NCBI RefSeq assembly: GCF_000315625.1
Contig: NW_005434616.1
Location: 124,001-188,000 of the forward strand
DNA: 64,000 nt
DNA from: Guillardia theta CCMP2712
Taxonomy: Eukaryota > Cryptophyceae > Pyrenomonadales > Geminigeraceae
Reading direction: 5' to 3'
The position numbers and the translations under genes are program-made. Numbering within the stretch: position 1 is the first letter of the stretch; each line of letters begins with the position of its first letter. Positions 46,646-58,690 of this stretch are shown here, in pieces. A model generated the notes under the pieces. The model searched no databases. It saw only the letters and a list, made by a program, of their open reading frames with translations, and was not told the DNA's origin.

Positions 46646-47607
46646 TCATGCCTCTGAAACCTCCTCCCCCTTGCGCTTCCACCTATTGTGCATCCAAAGG
46701 TACTGCTCCGGAGATCGGAGCACCTCTTCTTCCAAGAGCTGATTGTATGCCTCAACAAGTTTCTCTGCTTCAACCTTCTGCTCGCCATCGGACGTTCTCT
46801 CATGGATTCTCTTTGCAACAATATCAAACATCCCGTCAGCATCCTTGCAAACCACAAACCACAGGCTTTTGCAGGCTTCAACCTCTGTATACATCCTCGC
46901 AAACCCGGAGTGGCAAGTCGTTTGTCTGCCAAGGAAGTTGCACGTGATACCAGAGCTGGAGGAGCACCTCTGATCGGGAAGGATACCTACGAGCCCTCCC
47001 CTCTCCAGCACTTGTTGGAGGAGGCCTCTGCTTCCTCGGCTCTGGACCATGCAGCAGTGATCTCTGTAGCTGGAGTCTGACAGACGGAGGTCCCTTAGGA
47101 CCTGATCGACTTGCGCGTCATGCAGAGGCTTGTAAACGATGCATATCTGCTTCTTGCTCCCGGAAATGTCTAGGATCCTGTTGAGAAATGGCACGAGCAG
47201 CTCCCAGTAGCCCAGGTGGGCCGACACCACCATCACAGAGCCACGGTGAAGGTCTGAACGAAGCTCGTCTATGCTGGAGTCTGTCACGCTCAACTGATGG
47301 TCCTCCTCCCAGAGGGGGAGGTGGAGGAGGGAAGCAGCGGCTCGAGCAACGTGAAGACAACTGGAGATCGCGATCTGGTTGACATTGAAGCGGCGCTGAC
47401 CTTGCCTCTCCCGCAAGTACGTCTCCACAAGTCGGAGGGTCTCCTGCACCTCAAATCATCTCAAATCATCCTTACGGGATGACATACCCTCGAGCGGCGG
47501 AAGAACAAGAGGATGCTCACAGGGCTGAGGACCCACGATGCTCTTCTCGCCCACCGCAGCGGCACCAACCTTAGCGCCATCGCCATCGCTTTCAGCATTG
47601 CGTCCAT
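46646..47607 (-). CDS. LpxL/HtrB-type lysophospholipid/lipid A acyltransferase
   Basis: Member of the LABLAT family that in Gram-negative bacteria adds secondary acyl chains to Kdo2-lipid A. Exon 1 (47488-47607) starts MDAMLKAMAMALRLVPLRWA, followed by a hydrophobic SWVLSPVSILLFF. Exon 2 runs from about 47448 to the stop at 46646. The catalytic HX4E is in VVSAHLGYWELLVPFL, at the expected place. Other family blocks are ICIVYKPLHDAQVD, GGLVGILPDQRCSSSSGITC, CNFLGRQTTCHSGFARMYTE and PEQYLWMHNRWKRKGEE. Length, about 300 residues, matches bacterial enzymes. Presence in a nuclear gene suggests bacterial or plastid-endosymbiont ancestry; the substrate in this cell is unknown. It lies 120 bp upstream-to-downstream of the coproporphyrinogen oxidase stop, on the same strand. 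Confidence 0.85.
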
Positions 47608-47727
47608 TGTGTCCCACCCACCCCACCCCGTACCCCCCATTCGTCCCCTTCTTTACCCAGCTCTTTACCCTCCACCCCCACCATCACAAGAAAGAACCGA
47701 AACCCTAGTCGGAGGATTTTTACTCAG

Positions 47728-49719
47728 TCAAGCCCAGGCAATCGGCTCCCTCAGCACGTCTACCAACTTCTGCTCCTCGCTCCCCTCCTCAGGCTCCACG
47801 TTGTACCTGCACCGCCTGCTTTGAGGGCCAGATAGAAGAGAGGGAGGCAGGCAGAAAGTGCATGCAGAAGAGCCATTGCACGTCTTATCACCTCCAAGCA
47901 ATCAAAGGAGGAGCAGAAACCATGATCGACTCCGTCCTTCCTTGACCATCTAGTCCGAATTTCTGAATCGCCACGCAAGGTGAGTCTGCGCACAAGGGAA
48001 GGTTTAGGGTGCATACCACTCCTCTGTCGTATAGCAGGTTGAACTCAAGATATCGGCCACGACGAAGGAGCTGCCACTGCGGGCAAGCGTTAGCAAAGAG
48101 CTCAGGAAGAACATGACATGCGTTTCTCTGCTTGTCCGTGAAAGGGGTCGACCTGGGAACCCACACTTGAGTAACATAGCCCCAGACTTGTGTATCAGAT
48201 CTACCTCCGTCTCTCGGCAATGGGCAGATAACTTGGCATAAACCCATCTGCAACGTCCTTGACCTGGTCGAAACTCGGTAAGAGTCGCACCAGCGTTCAA
48301 GCCAATTTCATTACGAAGGGAAGAGGGTCCGAAGAGTCGCTCATTTGCGCGAGGTCGTCGAAGAAAATCCCACCTTACAGCACAAAAGTCAGCACAAGCT
48401 GCGAAACAGGTCAATCGGAGAACTGACCTACTCCTCTGTGCTCCTTGCGAGCTGGAATATAGAAATAGTCGTCACACCATTTCTTGAACTTCCCATACTG
48501 AGAAATCGACGATCATCCCATGGTTACACAGGGCAACCAGAGCTGCAGGAGGGAGCAATCACCGCCTGCGGATCATGTTTGTCGCAAATATTCTTGTAAA
48601 ACGAGTGGAACTCTTTCGCATCCTGCGCTTATGGTCAAGAATCAGATCTGTCCCAGCTTGCTCCTCACCTCCGGAAACAAGTAATAAGGCGTCAGGTCCG
48701 CTCCTCCCCCATACCATCCTCCTCCCCCGACAACCTGAGAAATTGAAAACAAGATTTTAAAGGAGATCAAATTGGTCAAAGGAGGAGAGAATGTTGTAGT
48801 TGGAGGGAGAGGTGGAGGAGGAGGAGGAGGAGGAGGAGGAGGAGGGGTTCAGGCTGCATCACGGGAAGATCAACTTTTCTATCCTTCGCCTTCTTACTTG
48901 AAAGTGACGGACGTCTGCCCTGAACGTTGGAACCTGTTGTCAAACCTGAGCAACAAGGCCGTTCACAGGAGCATCATCAAAGTTCACCATGGGAGAAGCC
49001 GAGTGGAACACTAGCGAGCACGCTATGGCGCTGTAAGGCTGTCCCGCCTCTGCCTCCCGTCCCCTGCTCGTCAGGAGCTCGTCATTCGAAGGGACAGTTC
49101 CATGGCAGCAGTGAAAACCTCGAGCTCATAGCCATAGCGCGCTCCTTCGAGAGCTTCCCTTTGACGACCGACACGCTGCAAGGGCATGTGAGGCAGTCCG
49201 AGACCTCCTGACGGGCTCTGAGATCCTACCTGCATGCCGCCTTCTCCCACAAATTCCCGTCTTCCAGCACGCGGGTGATCCCGAACCCTTATCAACATTG
49301 GTGAGGTGTCGGGCAATCGCCAGGCTCTGAGACCTTGGCCTTCCCCACGATCCCATCTGTCAGTGATGAAGCTCGACTTGCCATCAGCACGCGCTGCCGT
49401 CTGCGGAAGCCGGTCAGTGGCTGCACTGAGGCCACCATGAGATTTTTGACCCGACAGATGTTCTCCTGAGTCTCTAGGATGAAGTCCTCCCACTCATCAG
49501 AAGCTTTACACAGCGGAGCCACAGGCCGAGCACGCAAAGCGTGGCTTCTCCTGCCTTGACAGAGCAAGGGCTGGCCTGACTTGCAGTGAGGAGGAGGGAG
49601 GGCAAGAGGGTTCTGACTTGCAGGACATGATCCTTACCCGTCATGAAGGCATCCCCGCTGCCCAGCAGCAAACATCCCATTGCCAACCCCAAAAGAACGG
49701 CCGCCATCTGGGCCGCCAT
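47728..49719 (-). CDS. CPOX: Coproporphyrinogen III oxidase, plastid-targeted (aerobic, HemF type)
   Basis: Converts coproporphyrinogen III to protoporphyrinogen IX with O2, in heme and chlorophyll synthesis. The ATG at 49719 starts [20 protein letters not shown], a signal peptide ending GSGDAF; the Phe plus the following basic stretch ([14 protein letters not shown]) fits a bipartite leader for a secondary plastid. About ten exons follow. Family blocks in order are [67 protein letters not shown] and [18 protein letters not shown]. Next are [111 protein letters not shown] and [18 protein letters not shown]. The substrate and active-site His/Asp blocks are present. It ends IAWA at TGA 47728-47730. 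A GC-rich repeat lies directly upstream. Confidence 0.92.
48811..48846. repeat. (GGA)n microsatellite in an intron of CPOX
   Basis: About eleven GGA triplets lie between the HSASPMV...DVRHFQ exon and the [14 protein letters not shown] exon of the minus-strand gene; no effect on coding. Confidence 0.85.
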
Positions 49720-50009
49720 GCCCTCAGTCCCCCAGGTGCCAAAACTCTCAGTGAATCCCGCCGGCCGGGCCCGGCAGGGCCGCGGCCGTGCCGTGCCGGG
49801 CCGTGCCATTCTCAAACTACCTTGAGCACTGAGACTTCGGCCCGGGAAGCACCTCTCCTCAGCCTAACACCGGGCCCGGCGGGCCGCCTGAAACCTGCCA
49901 GGCTGGCCGGAGGTCTCCGAATCATGTCATTTTGGCAAGTTGGCCTGTGCGACAGTTGGTAGGGTCAAGCCTCCTCGACTCTCTTGTCAGATTGTCCTCG
50001 TACTGATCT

Positions 50010-50030
50010 TTAACTTAACTTTGAGTAAAG
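50010..50030 (-). repeat. Dispersed repeat TTTACTCAAAGTTAAG, copy 3 (inverted)
   Basis: TTAACTTAACTTTGAGTAAAG, the reverse complement of the repeat at 28972 and 41626. With copy 4 at 50198 it makes an inverted pair about 170 bp apart. Confidence 0.7.
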
Positions 50031-50197
50031 CCACCATGTTCAAATCGGACTCCAGGCTCCTGAAACCTGGCCGGAGGTCTCCGTGACTTGAAAGCCCGGC
50101 CCCCACCCCCCCCTTTCACCAGCCCCGGCGCCTCCCGGCTATCCGATCACTAATAGGTCGTTGAATCAATGTAGTGATGGATCTCGAGATCCGCACT

Positions 50198-50214
50198 CTT
50201 TACTCAAAGTTAAG
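50198..50214 (+). repeat. Dispersed repeat TTTACTCAAAGTTAAG, copy 4
   Basis: CTTTACTCAAAGTTAAG followed by TGAAATCAG, similar to the flank of copy 3 (TTAAAGATCAG when read on its own strand). Confidence 0.65.
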
Positions 50215-50779
50215 TGAAATCAGTGAGGACAACGAGGCCGATCTCACGTTCGTTGGGTGCCACCCCCTCCCTTCCCCATACGAGAACCCCACCCCTCCCT
50301 CCCCTCCAGCTCAGAAGAAAATCTCCGCACCGTCCGACGATAACCCACCCCCTGGGACCTTCATGAGGGGAAACGATGGGGTCCTCTCGGAATTAAGTTG
50401 AAAACTGCACTGCTAGTTCGAAAACTGGTAGGGTCCTGAGGCTGAAAGAGGGGGTAGTGGTACCGAGTGTGGCGATCAGAGTAGAACAGTAGTGAGAAAA
50501 TTTCTGGAGCTTGAAGAGAGAACGGACAAGAAAGTTCAAAGAGGAAGAGAGATGATCGAGGTGGAGAAGAGGAACGAGACTAGACGTAAGAACAAATCGA
50601 GGAGAAAGAGAAATAGGCGAGATCCCTCAGAGAAATAGAAGTTGCACAGCACCAAGATACGGGAGGACAAGTCGAAAAGGGAAGCAATGCCAAGGCAAAG
50701 GGAGCGATGGGGGCTCGGACGGCAAATTCCTTTCTTGTTGCTTCTAGCTGACATGCAATCGACCAGAAGTGATCGTAAC

Positions 50780-52186
50780 AGATGGGACGTCCTGTGGCTT
50801 CGGAAGAGAATAAAGTGATAGCTCTGGCATACGCCAACGCTGTAAGACCTCCGACAAATGGTTGATTGCACTCTTACCATTGTGAACTTCAGGTTTCCAA
50901 AAATTTGCCTCCATCTTCTCGCTGTTTCATACCTCGCACTGGATGGCTGTCGCTGTATGAAGGCTTCAAGGAGTGCTGCCCGTCGGCGATTCGCGGCAGC
51001 GACTCTCTCATCGGCAGACAAGGACTTACGGAGATGGAATTCAACAAGCACATGGAAAGGAACGGCTACAAGAAAACAAGGGATCGTAGCACCTTCCTGC
51101 CAACGTCTCCTTGAGAGACCTAGCGAGACGCACAGGCAAGTGAAGGGAGAGGAAACGAAAATGTTGAGATGTCAGACGCGCTGACTTGCGTTGATCACAG
51201 GTGATCGATATATCTTCAGTGGCCGTCGATGGAAGAATCCTGACGACCGAGGCGAACTTGAAGAATTGAAGCAGGCTTGGATAGGTCTCAAAAACATGAT
51301 CGGCGTGTGCAGTTTTGAATCTTTCGTGCAATCCTGCCGCAATCGATATGCACGCTGTGAATATCTGGCAAATAACATGAGGATAAATCGAAGGAGACGA
51401 AGTGGCTCGACGCAACTCCAGCCGAAACAAGATGAATCCGATGCATCAACCCAGCTTGACAGCAATACATCGTATCAAGTAGCGAAAACTTCACCCTGGA
51501 TGTCATCGGGTCAGTCAGAATCTCAACTGATGCTGGACGATCCACAGGATACGATCGATCCCTCAGCATGCTCAAAGGAACTGAACACAGAGTGGTTGGC
51601 TCCAAACGGGTTTGACGGGCTCCTTTCAGATTGCCTGGAGGATGTTGATCTGGGCAATGATGACCATGCACCGCTAATATGCGACCACAGCGACCTCATC
51701 TCTAACTCACTTCATTCTTTTTCTCATCCAGATGTCTGAGTCATTCCCCTTAGATTTCTAGTAAAGTTTTTGCACTCTCAGCTTGGCAAGTGTCTGACGA
51801 TCAAGACAGTATGGCTGCGACACTGGTCAGAATCGAAGATGTAGATGTACTTCACTCTTCAGCCAGTAGCTCTTGGAGCACCCCTGAACCACTGCAACAG
51901 CTCCTACTCGACTCGTGCTCGTTTCAATCACTGACGGGGAAACGGAGAAGCGCAGATCCAAAAATTGACTCAGTGTCTTCACTCATCTCAGGTCCAAGCA
52001 TCACTTGCAGCGACATGCTCGGTGACGGGGCTGCTCCTTGCAACTTGCCTCCTCTTGAAGCTCTGCCATGCCCAGGCTTCACAGTCTTGCCAGGGTAAGC
52101 CTTGTACCGCGAGAGTTTGTGCGGAACGGGCAACCCTCAGAGAGGAACTCGGAAACCATGCAAGACTGATCATGAAAAGCGAATGA
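50780..52186 (+). CDS. Possible winged-helix (RFX- or primase-C-terminal-like) protein
   Basis: An upstream fragment SEENKVIALAYANAV lies near 50795-50840. The exon ~50893-51086 encodes GWLSLYEGFKECCPSAIRGS and LTEMEFNKHMERNGYKKTRD. A GT-AG intron of about 115 bp (GATC|GTAGCACC to ATCACAG|GT) joins it in frame to DRYIFSGRRWKNPDDRGELE. The pattern 'LYxxFxxxC ... FNKHMxRNGYKKTR ... RYxFSGxRWK' is like the winged helix of RFX factors and of primase/helicase C-termini. The same exon continues with SFESFVQSCRNRYARCEYLA, a basic NRRRRSG and an acidic Ser-rich tail to 51739. A further frame 51790-52186 (SMAATLVRIEDVDVLHSSAS) may be the next exon. A DNA-binding role is inferred. The start and last exon are unresolved. 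Confidence 0.4.
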
Positions 52187-52636
52187 ATCCCTCCGACTGC
52201 AAAAAAGGGAAAGTATTGGAGTTCGTTGAGATGGAAGGTATACATGAGCGTTAGAACATATGACAGGCCCGCTAGTGGAGGCTGAATCTACTGAGTGAGG
52301 AACCTATCATGGAAACAACGGAATCTTGGAAATAATTGAATCTTTGTAACAATTGAATCCTTTCCATGCTCCATTGTCATCCTTTTTCGTTTGTTATCCT
52401 ACCAACGAAGTCTGAAGATTGGTTTCCAGCCTTGCTAGTGCGGTATTATGTTTGAACCATGCTAATACTTTCAAAAACAAAGTCGGAGAAAATTAGAATG
52501 CAGCATCAAAACGCAGCAGTCCAAAAACTGTATACTTGACTTTCAAATACATCACAATGATATAATTTTGCTTGAAGTTCCTCTTGATAGATTGTGATTC
52601 AATCAGTTTGCCTGATGTGCATAGAAGAATTTCCTT
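52187..52636. other. AT-rich intergenic stretch
   Basis: Between convergent genes. GGAAACAACGGAATCTTGG-type words (GGAA..AA.GAATC) recur near 52310-52350. No gene seen. Confidence 0.6.
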
Positions 52637-53065
52637 CTAGAGATCGTAAGGATTGAATCTGCTTCTTCTATCATCAGCAGAAAGAGAGCTGGGCTTCCTT
52701 TCTGAGAACCCTTGTTGCTTTGGCTTCAACTCCTGCACTGAACTCTTTTGCGATGCTCCTTTCATGTTCGACTTGTCCTTCATACCCATTCTCTTCTCCT
52801 TCTCCTCCTTTCTCCTCTCCTTCTTCGTCTTTTTCTTCTTGATGCTCGATAACTTTCGTGGCGCTGTGTTTCGGAATCTCCTCCCTCTTCCTTTCCCTCC
52901 TGCCGCGCCTCCACGGAGACACACAAACATCGAAGCGCTTGTCAAGCTCTTCAGCGAAGGAGCAGGAGCAGAAGCAGAGCATGATCCATTCAACGAAGTA
53001 AAGAGAAGGAGCAGGAGGAGCATGGAGCAGCGAAGAAGCGGCAGTGCCTGAGTTGTCATCCGCAT
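52637..53065 (-). CDS. Small secreted Lys/Arg-rich protein with LRGG motif
   Basis: Single frame of 142 residues from the ATG at 53065 (MRMTTQALPLLRCSMLLLLL). It has a strong signal peptide ending near SLNGSCSA. About 25 residues later comes MFVCLRGGAAGGKGRGRR. The rest is extremely basic and disordered-looking (KKKKTKKERRKEEKEKR, then SADDRRSRFNPYDL). No fold is recognised. The LRGG position after a signal peptide is shared with the Sel1 protein and the four-domain fusion protein in this window. It could be an ER/secreted basic protein or a plastid- or periplastid-targeted one; the sequence alone does not decide. Its 3' end converges with the winged-helix gene. Confidence 0.6.
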   Translation of the reverse strand: MRMTTQALPLLRCSMLLLLLLFTSLNGSCSASAPAPSLKSLTSASMFVCLRGGAAGGKGRGRRFRNTAPRKLSSIKKKKTKKERRKEEKEKRMGMKDKSNMKGASQKSSVQELKPKQQGFSERKPSSLSADDRRSRFNPYDL

Positions 53066-53152
53066 ACAAAGCGCCTCCTGGGCAAACCAACCGGATCCCA
53101 GCACTTTTACAGCCTTTTTGTTTTACCCACAACATAAAATAAAAAAACAATC

Positions 53153-54790
53153 TCAATTGTCCCACAGCGTCTTGTCTTGAGCTTCACCGACAGGCACAAA
53201 GGCATCGCTGAAAGCCTCGTCGAACATCCCTTCATCCTCTCGGCCCAGCACTCCCTCCTCCGAAGCTGCGGGAGAAGCCTGAGCCCCCGCAAGCACAGAA
53301 CGAAGACTTTTGACTTGAATCTTCCTGACTTGATCACCGTCAACTCCCTCCCGTTTGTCTTTGAACGCGTCGAAGTCTATCAGCGATTTTCTGTGCAAAG
53401 CTTGCTTGAACATGGCGGAAACATCTGATGGAGACGAAAGCTTCTCGTTTTTGCCATGAACCTTGGCTCGTGAAACTTGCTCATCGTCACTCTTTTCCAC
53501 AGTTTGTGAAGACAGCAGCTGCTTCACGCTTTCCTCTTTCGTAGACTTCTGAGTCTTCGTCTTCTTGACCTCCTGCTTCTCACCGCCGACCCTGGCATGA
53601 TGAGAAGGAAGTATCAGCGACAACAGCTCTTTCAAGCTGTCCTCCTTCTCTGGGTGAGGAGGCTTCGAGTCAGAGACGAGCTGCTTCAAGCTTCCTCCTT
53701 TCTTCGCCATTGGCACTGCTCTTTCCTTCCTTGGCTCGGCTAAATTCTCCTCCCTCACCACAGCATGTGAAGGACGCTGCGAAACAGCAGGCACTTCCGA
53801 CTTCATGGTCACATCCTTGCTTACTGTGGCATGAGAGGGAGGTTGCATCAGGGACAGCAGCTCCTTCAGGCTGTCATCTCTCTTTCCCTTAGCTTTGGAA
53901 TCACCACGAATACCATTTGATGATTTCGAGGGTGGGATGCCTGCGCAAACAACGTTTCAAAAGCCATCTCAAGATCAAGAACTGAAATTTGCATGTCTTA
54001 CCTTCCTTCACATCAGAATTTTTTGAACCATTTTCATGCTTTGCCTGAAGTCTAGCAAGCGCGGCAGATTTGACATCTATCTCACTAGCCTTCAAGCTGG
54101 AGAGATCAATCGCCGCAGAGTCAAAGGCACGATTAACCAATTTTGATGCTTCCATCGAAACAGCTTTGTCTGCTGCTATATTCTTGCTCGGCTTTCTATT
54201 GTCTCGATCATCGTTCCCAAAGTGTGCGTCAGACGATGACAACATCATTGCATGTTTTGGTGCTGAAATCGCGAGACCATGGCGTGGCAAGATCATCGTC
54301 CGCTTCCCATGAGCTTCATTCTTAAAGGAGGATGCAGCTAGCTCCTCGGAGCGAACCTGCGAAAGAGCATGTCTTGCTTTGGCCACCTTCAGCTGTGCAG
54401 GGTTTGGTGTAGGCTCATCGAAATAGGATTGCGCTAGTTGGAGTGCTCGGGCTTCATCAAGTTCCTGCGGAAATTCATCAGACGTGACCGATCGAACTAT
54501 GACACCTACCACATCACTCTTCTCCTCATCGCGTCGAACATACACTATGACCACCAAAGCAAGAAAAGCTGCTGAAACCAACACGCCGATGCGCCGGCTT
54601 GGGACCTGTCATGGATTTTAGAACTGAAAGATGCGGTGAGATTATATTAACAGCACAGGCCCGATCCTGTTTCTGATCCTTTCTCCCTATTTCCATACCC
54701 TCTGCTCCCTCTGCTCCCTCTGCTCCCTCTGCTCCCTCTGCTCCCTCTGCTCCCTCTCCTCCCTCTCCTTACCTTCACCTTGCCACTCAT
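53153..54790 (-). CDS. Membrane-anchored protein with SLKELLS repeats
   Basis: Exon 1 is tiny (54773-54790, MSGKVK), followed by a 167-bp intron holding a 9-base minisatellite. Exon 2 (about 53996-54605) starts VPSRRIGVLVSAAFLALVVI and VYVRRDEE, an N-terminal signal anchor. It continues with charged helical sequence (LDEARALQLAQSYFDEP). Its donor GAAG|GTAAGA joins exon 3 (from about 53941) as EGIPPSKSS. The C-terminal part has four copies of a short motif: DDSLKELLSLMQPPSHA, GGSLKQLVSDSKPPHP, EDSLKELLSLILPSHHA and EESVKQLLSSQTVEK, spaced 30-45 residues. The end is MFDEAFSDAFVPVGEAQD... LWDN at 53153. The repeated amphipathic helices look like linear binding motifs. Family unknown; overall exon structure is well supported. 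Confidence 0.65.
54700..54770. repeat. CTCCCTCTG 9-base minisatellite in intron 1
   Basis: About seven direct copies of CTCCCTCTG lie inside the first intron of the preceding minus-strand gene, ending just before its splice donor. Confidence 0.85.
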
Positions 54791-54959
54791 GTCGCCAAGC
54801 ACTGAGCAATCTGCATCAAACTATTTCGGCTCGCGGTGCCCTCATCCCCAGGATGATTGTTTTACTCAATCTGAGAGTTGAGGAATACCCCCCTTTCCAT
54901 ATTCTGAAAGGGGGTACTTATCTCGGGGGTACTGTATCCTCCAAGCAACTCTAGGCAGG

Positions 54960-57234
54960 ATGAATCCAAGGAAGAAGCTGAAGATGAGCCCGCAGTGGTC
55001 GCTCGTCGTTTCGTCATGCTCTTGCGAGGAAGGCAGAGAATGCTTCTCTCCAGCATGCTCCGCAGTGCAGAAGAGTTATCATGACATCATGATGCGCTTG
55101 GAGGAAGAGGGCGAAATATTGCCAGGAACGGAGGAACGACTGGCGATGATTCGTTCAGTATCGAATAGTGAGATCGAAAGTGTTGGTGCTGAGGAAAGAG
55201 GCGAAAATGATAACCAAGATGAAGTTTCGCCGTCTGGAAGTGATCTGTTGACATGCTCCTCGATCTATCTGCCAACAGAGCGGCAAGGCGACCCTTTGAA
55301 AGCTACTCAATTTGGCACACAGGGCCTCTCTGGATTTGATTGTTGTTCTTCTGCAGCGCAAGGAACTTTTCAAAGTCAACAAAAGAATGAGATGTTCAAC
55401 AAGTCCTTGTTGAGATCCTGGATGGACCCGGAGTTAGCAAGGAAGTGCTTGCTTCTTGCGTGGTGGAATGTACGAAGGCCCCACAGTGCCCAAGAACAGC
55501 TTTCGGAGGCAAGGACACATGGGAGTTACATGGACAACGAGATGAACTCATGTGTGAGACATCCAGAGCATGATGTGAGAACTTAAACGTTGTTTGCAAC
55601 GAATTCGTCGATCTCGCCCTGACGGTCACTACAGGCAATCTTGAAGGTTTTCAACATGGGCCATCGATTGATGCTGGCTCTGAACTTCTCGGAGTACAGC
55701 CTATCCTTGTGGGAGTCTTCTGGTAGAATATACTACAATTCGTTGAATCAGCATGGTGAGAGTCTGCGATTGATTGTGCATTTTTCCTCTGAATGACGCC
55801 AACTGCCACCAGGGAGACATTCTGCAGAATATCTGGAAATACTAAGAAAAACAAGAGAAAAAAATGTGATTATCAGCAGGCTCCGCCATAGGTATAAAGA
55901 ATTCTTCAGCGAAATGGTCCAAAGTTTATCTTGTATCGCTTTGGAGCGATTTTGTTCTGCAGTCTTGCTGGACTTGTTTGAAAACGAGATCGAGATAAAG
56001 ATGAAATCCATCGGAGGGAAATACCTTACTCCGGTTGCTGACGTCTTGCATCGAATGGCCTATTCCACAAGAATCGTAGGGATCGATCTGCAGGATATTG
56101 TAAAACTTGCAACGCAGTGCAACACGCTGGAAGAATTGCAGGCTTTGCTTCACGAATCCAAGCTACATGTTCAAACGAAACATGAGCATGACAACTGTAG
56201 CTTTGTGGTCGAGGTATTTGGCAAACATAGATTTCAGGTTAAAACTTTTCTGTGATCAGTTCTTCATGGTTTTAATGCGATTGATAGGATTTCAAGATGG
56301 CTTTGAACAGCATGCATGCGTCAATCTTGGACAGAAACAAACAGCTTCCGCACTTGTGCCCCCGATCTGTCCTCGTGAAAATCGTCGGTGCGCTTTCATC
56401 TACAGTGAAGAAACTTGATGGACCATCCACGACTTTGCACGCTTGCGGTGCATTCCGGTGCTCACATCTGGATGCTCATCGATCTACTCTGACCTTGCGT
56501 GACTTGATGGCACAAACAGGCGCGGCGCTCACTTTGCCGATACTCTTGACCTGTGCATGTTCGCACCAGCCGATTCCATTCCGAGACTCCGAGCTGTAGA
56601 CTACTTCAGCGACGTCGTCTCCAAGACTCCTCAGATCTGCGGGCATGCGCTCTCTGTTGGTGAGCACACAGTTGATCTCAATAGATCAGGTGCCGCGCTG
56701 ACTTTGAGCGTTTGCAGAGCGATGGTTGGACACGATGCAGGAACGATGCTGGGCCCACGTGACCGTAAGGCGCCAGATGGAGGTCGACATGTACTACCAT
56801 GTCTTGGTTGATTTCAAAATCTTGCCGAAGGAGAGGTGAGCTATTGCTATTGCTTAACTTGTCTCTGTTCGTTCTCAAGGTTAAAAATTGCCAGCCAAGG
56901 AATATCCATGCTACTTTTCACGGGGCCATCACGGTTCTACAAATCATTGCTGATGAAAGAGCGAAATTTCCCGGTAATGTCCTGTGTTTCATAAACTCTT
57001 GTGCTGAATGTTCGATTGGAGGTAAATCTAGAAGAAATCCTCAAGGGAGCCTGCCCCTCTGGTCCTCGACGTCAGGGCTCGAATGGCTGTGAAGCGACCG
57101 GTGAAAGCTGGTGGAATGACATGAGCGAAGGGGAAATACTCGAGAGCATGAGTATCTCGCCAAGGATGCGAGACCCTGTGCAGCGAAATGACTTTTGCTT
57201 GCCTTTTACTTCCATCCAAGAGAACCACTTGTGA
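54960..57234 (+). CDS. Unrecognised multi-exon gene, helical
   Basis: ATG at 54960 (MNPRKKLKMSPQWSLVVSSC). The first exon, to about 55575, is acidic/Ser-rich with FNKSLLRSWMDPELARKCLL and LAWWNVRRPHSAQEQLSEAR. Later exons include ILKVFNMGHRLMLALNFSEY, YLEILRKTREKNVIISRLRH, YKEFFSEMVQSLSCIALERF, GKYLTPVADVLHRMAYSTRI and ATQCNTLEELQALLHESKLH. DFKMALNSMHASILDRNKQL, PHLCPRSVLVKIVGALSSTV, FHGAITVLQIIADERAKFP and LNVRLEVNLEEILKGACPS follow. It ends near TGA 57232-57234. Mostly helical; no catalytic or binding motif is recognised. Two genes cannot be excluded: the part after 56590 has short, poorly joined exons. Confidence 0.5.
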
Positions 57235-57430
57235 TAATCAAGAATCAAAATTTATTAAATGTGATTAAAAAACAGAAAGCTTCAGAAGTGAAGCAGAAAG
57301 CTTGCAGGGTTTTATATTCCTTGAATGAAGTCCCTAGTTTCCTAGGAGTCATTCTTGGCACATTCTTGTCTACAAGTCCGCATTAGTCGCAATTAAACTG
57401 CAACCTCGATGTTTCAGGTTTTAAATTCCT

Positions 57431-58690
<1,260 letters not shown>

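Larger units (their letters stand above)
49720..50700. other. GC-rich repeat-bearing stretch upstream of CPOX
   Basis: 49755-49915 is GC-rich with CGGCCGGGCCCGGCAGG words. The word GCCGGAGGTCTCCG occurs twice (about 49908-49921 and 50070-50083) with nearby matching CCTGAAACCTG. Two copies of TTTACTCAAAGTTAAG point away from each other (50010-50030 inverted, 50198-50214 direct). A short frame at 50174-50401 overlaps the second copy and shows no family. Confidence 0.5.

Noticed and set aside
50536-51051. Minus-strand 171-residue frame
   Set aside because: Opposite a better-supported spliced + strand path; composition is Ser/Leu/Phe-rich without domains.
57300-57430. Histone 3' stem-loop
   Set aside because: No GGCTCTTTTCAGAGCC-like hairpin could be found downstream of the H4 stop.
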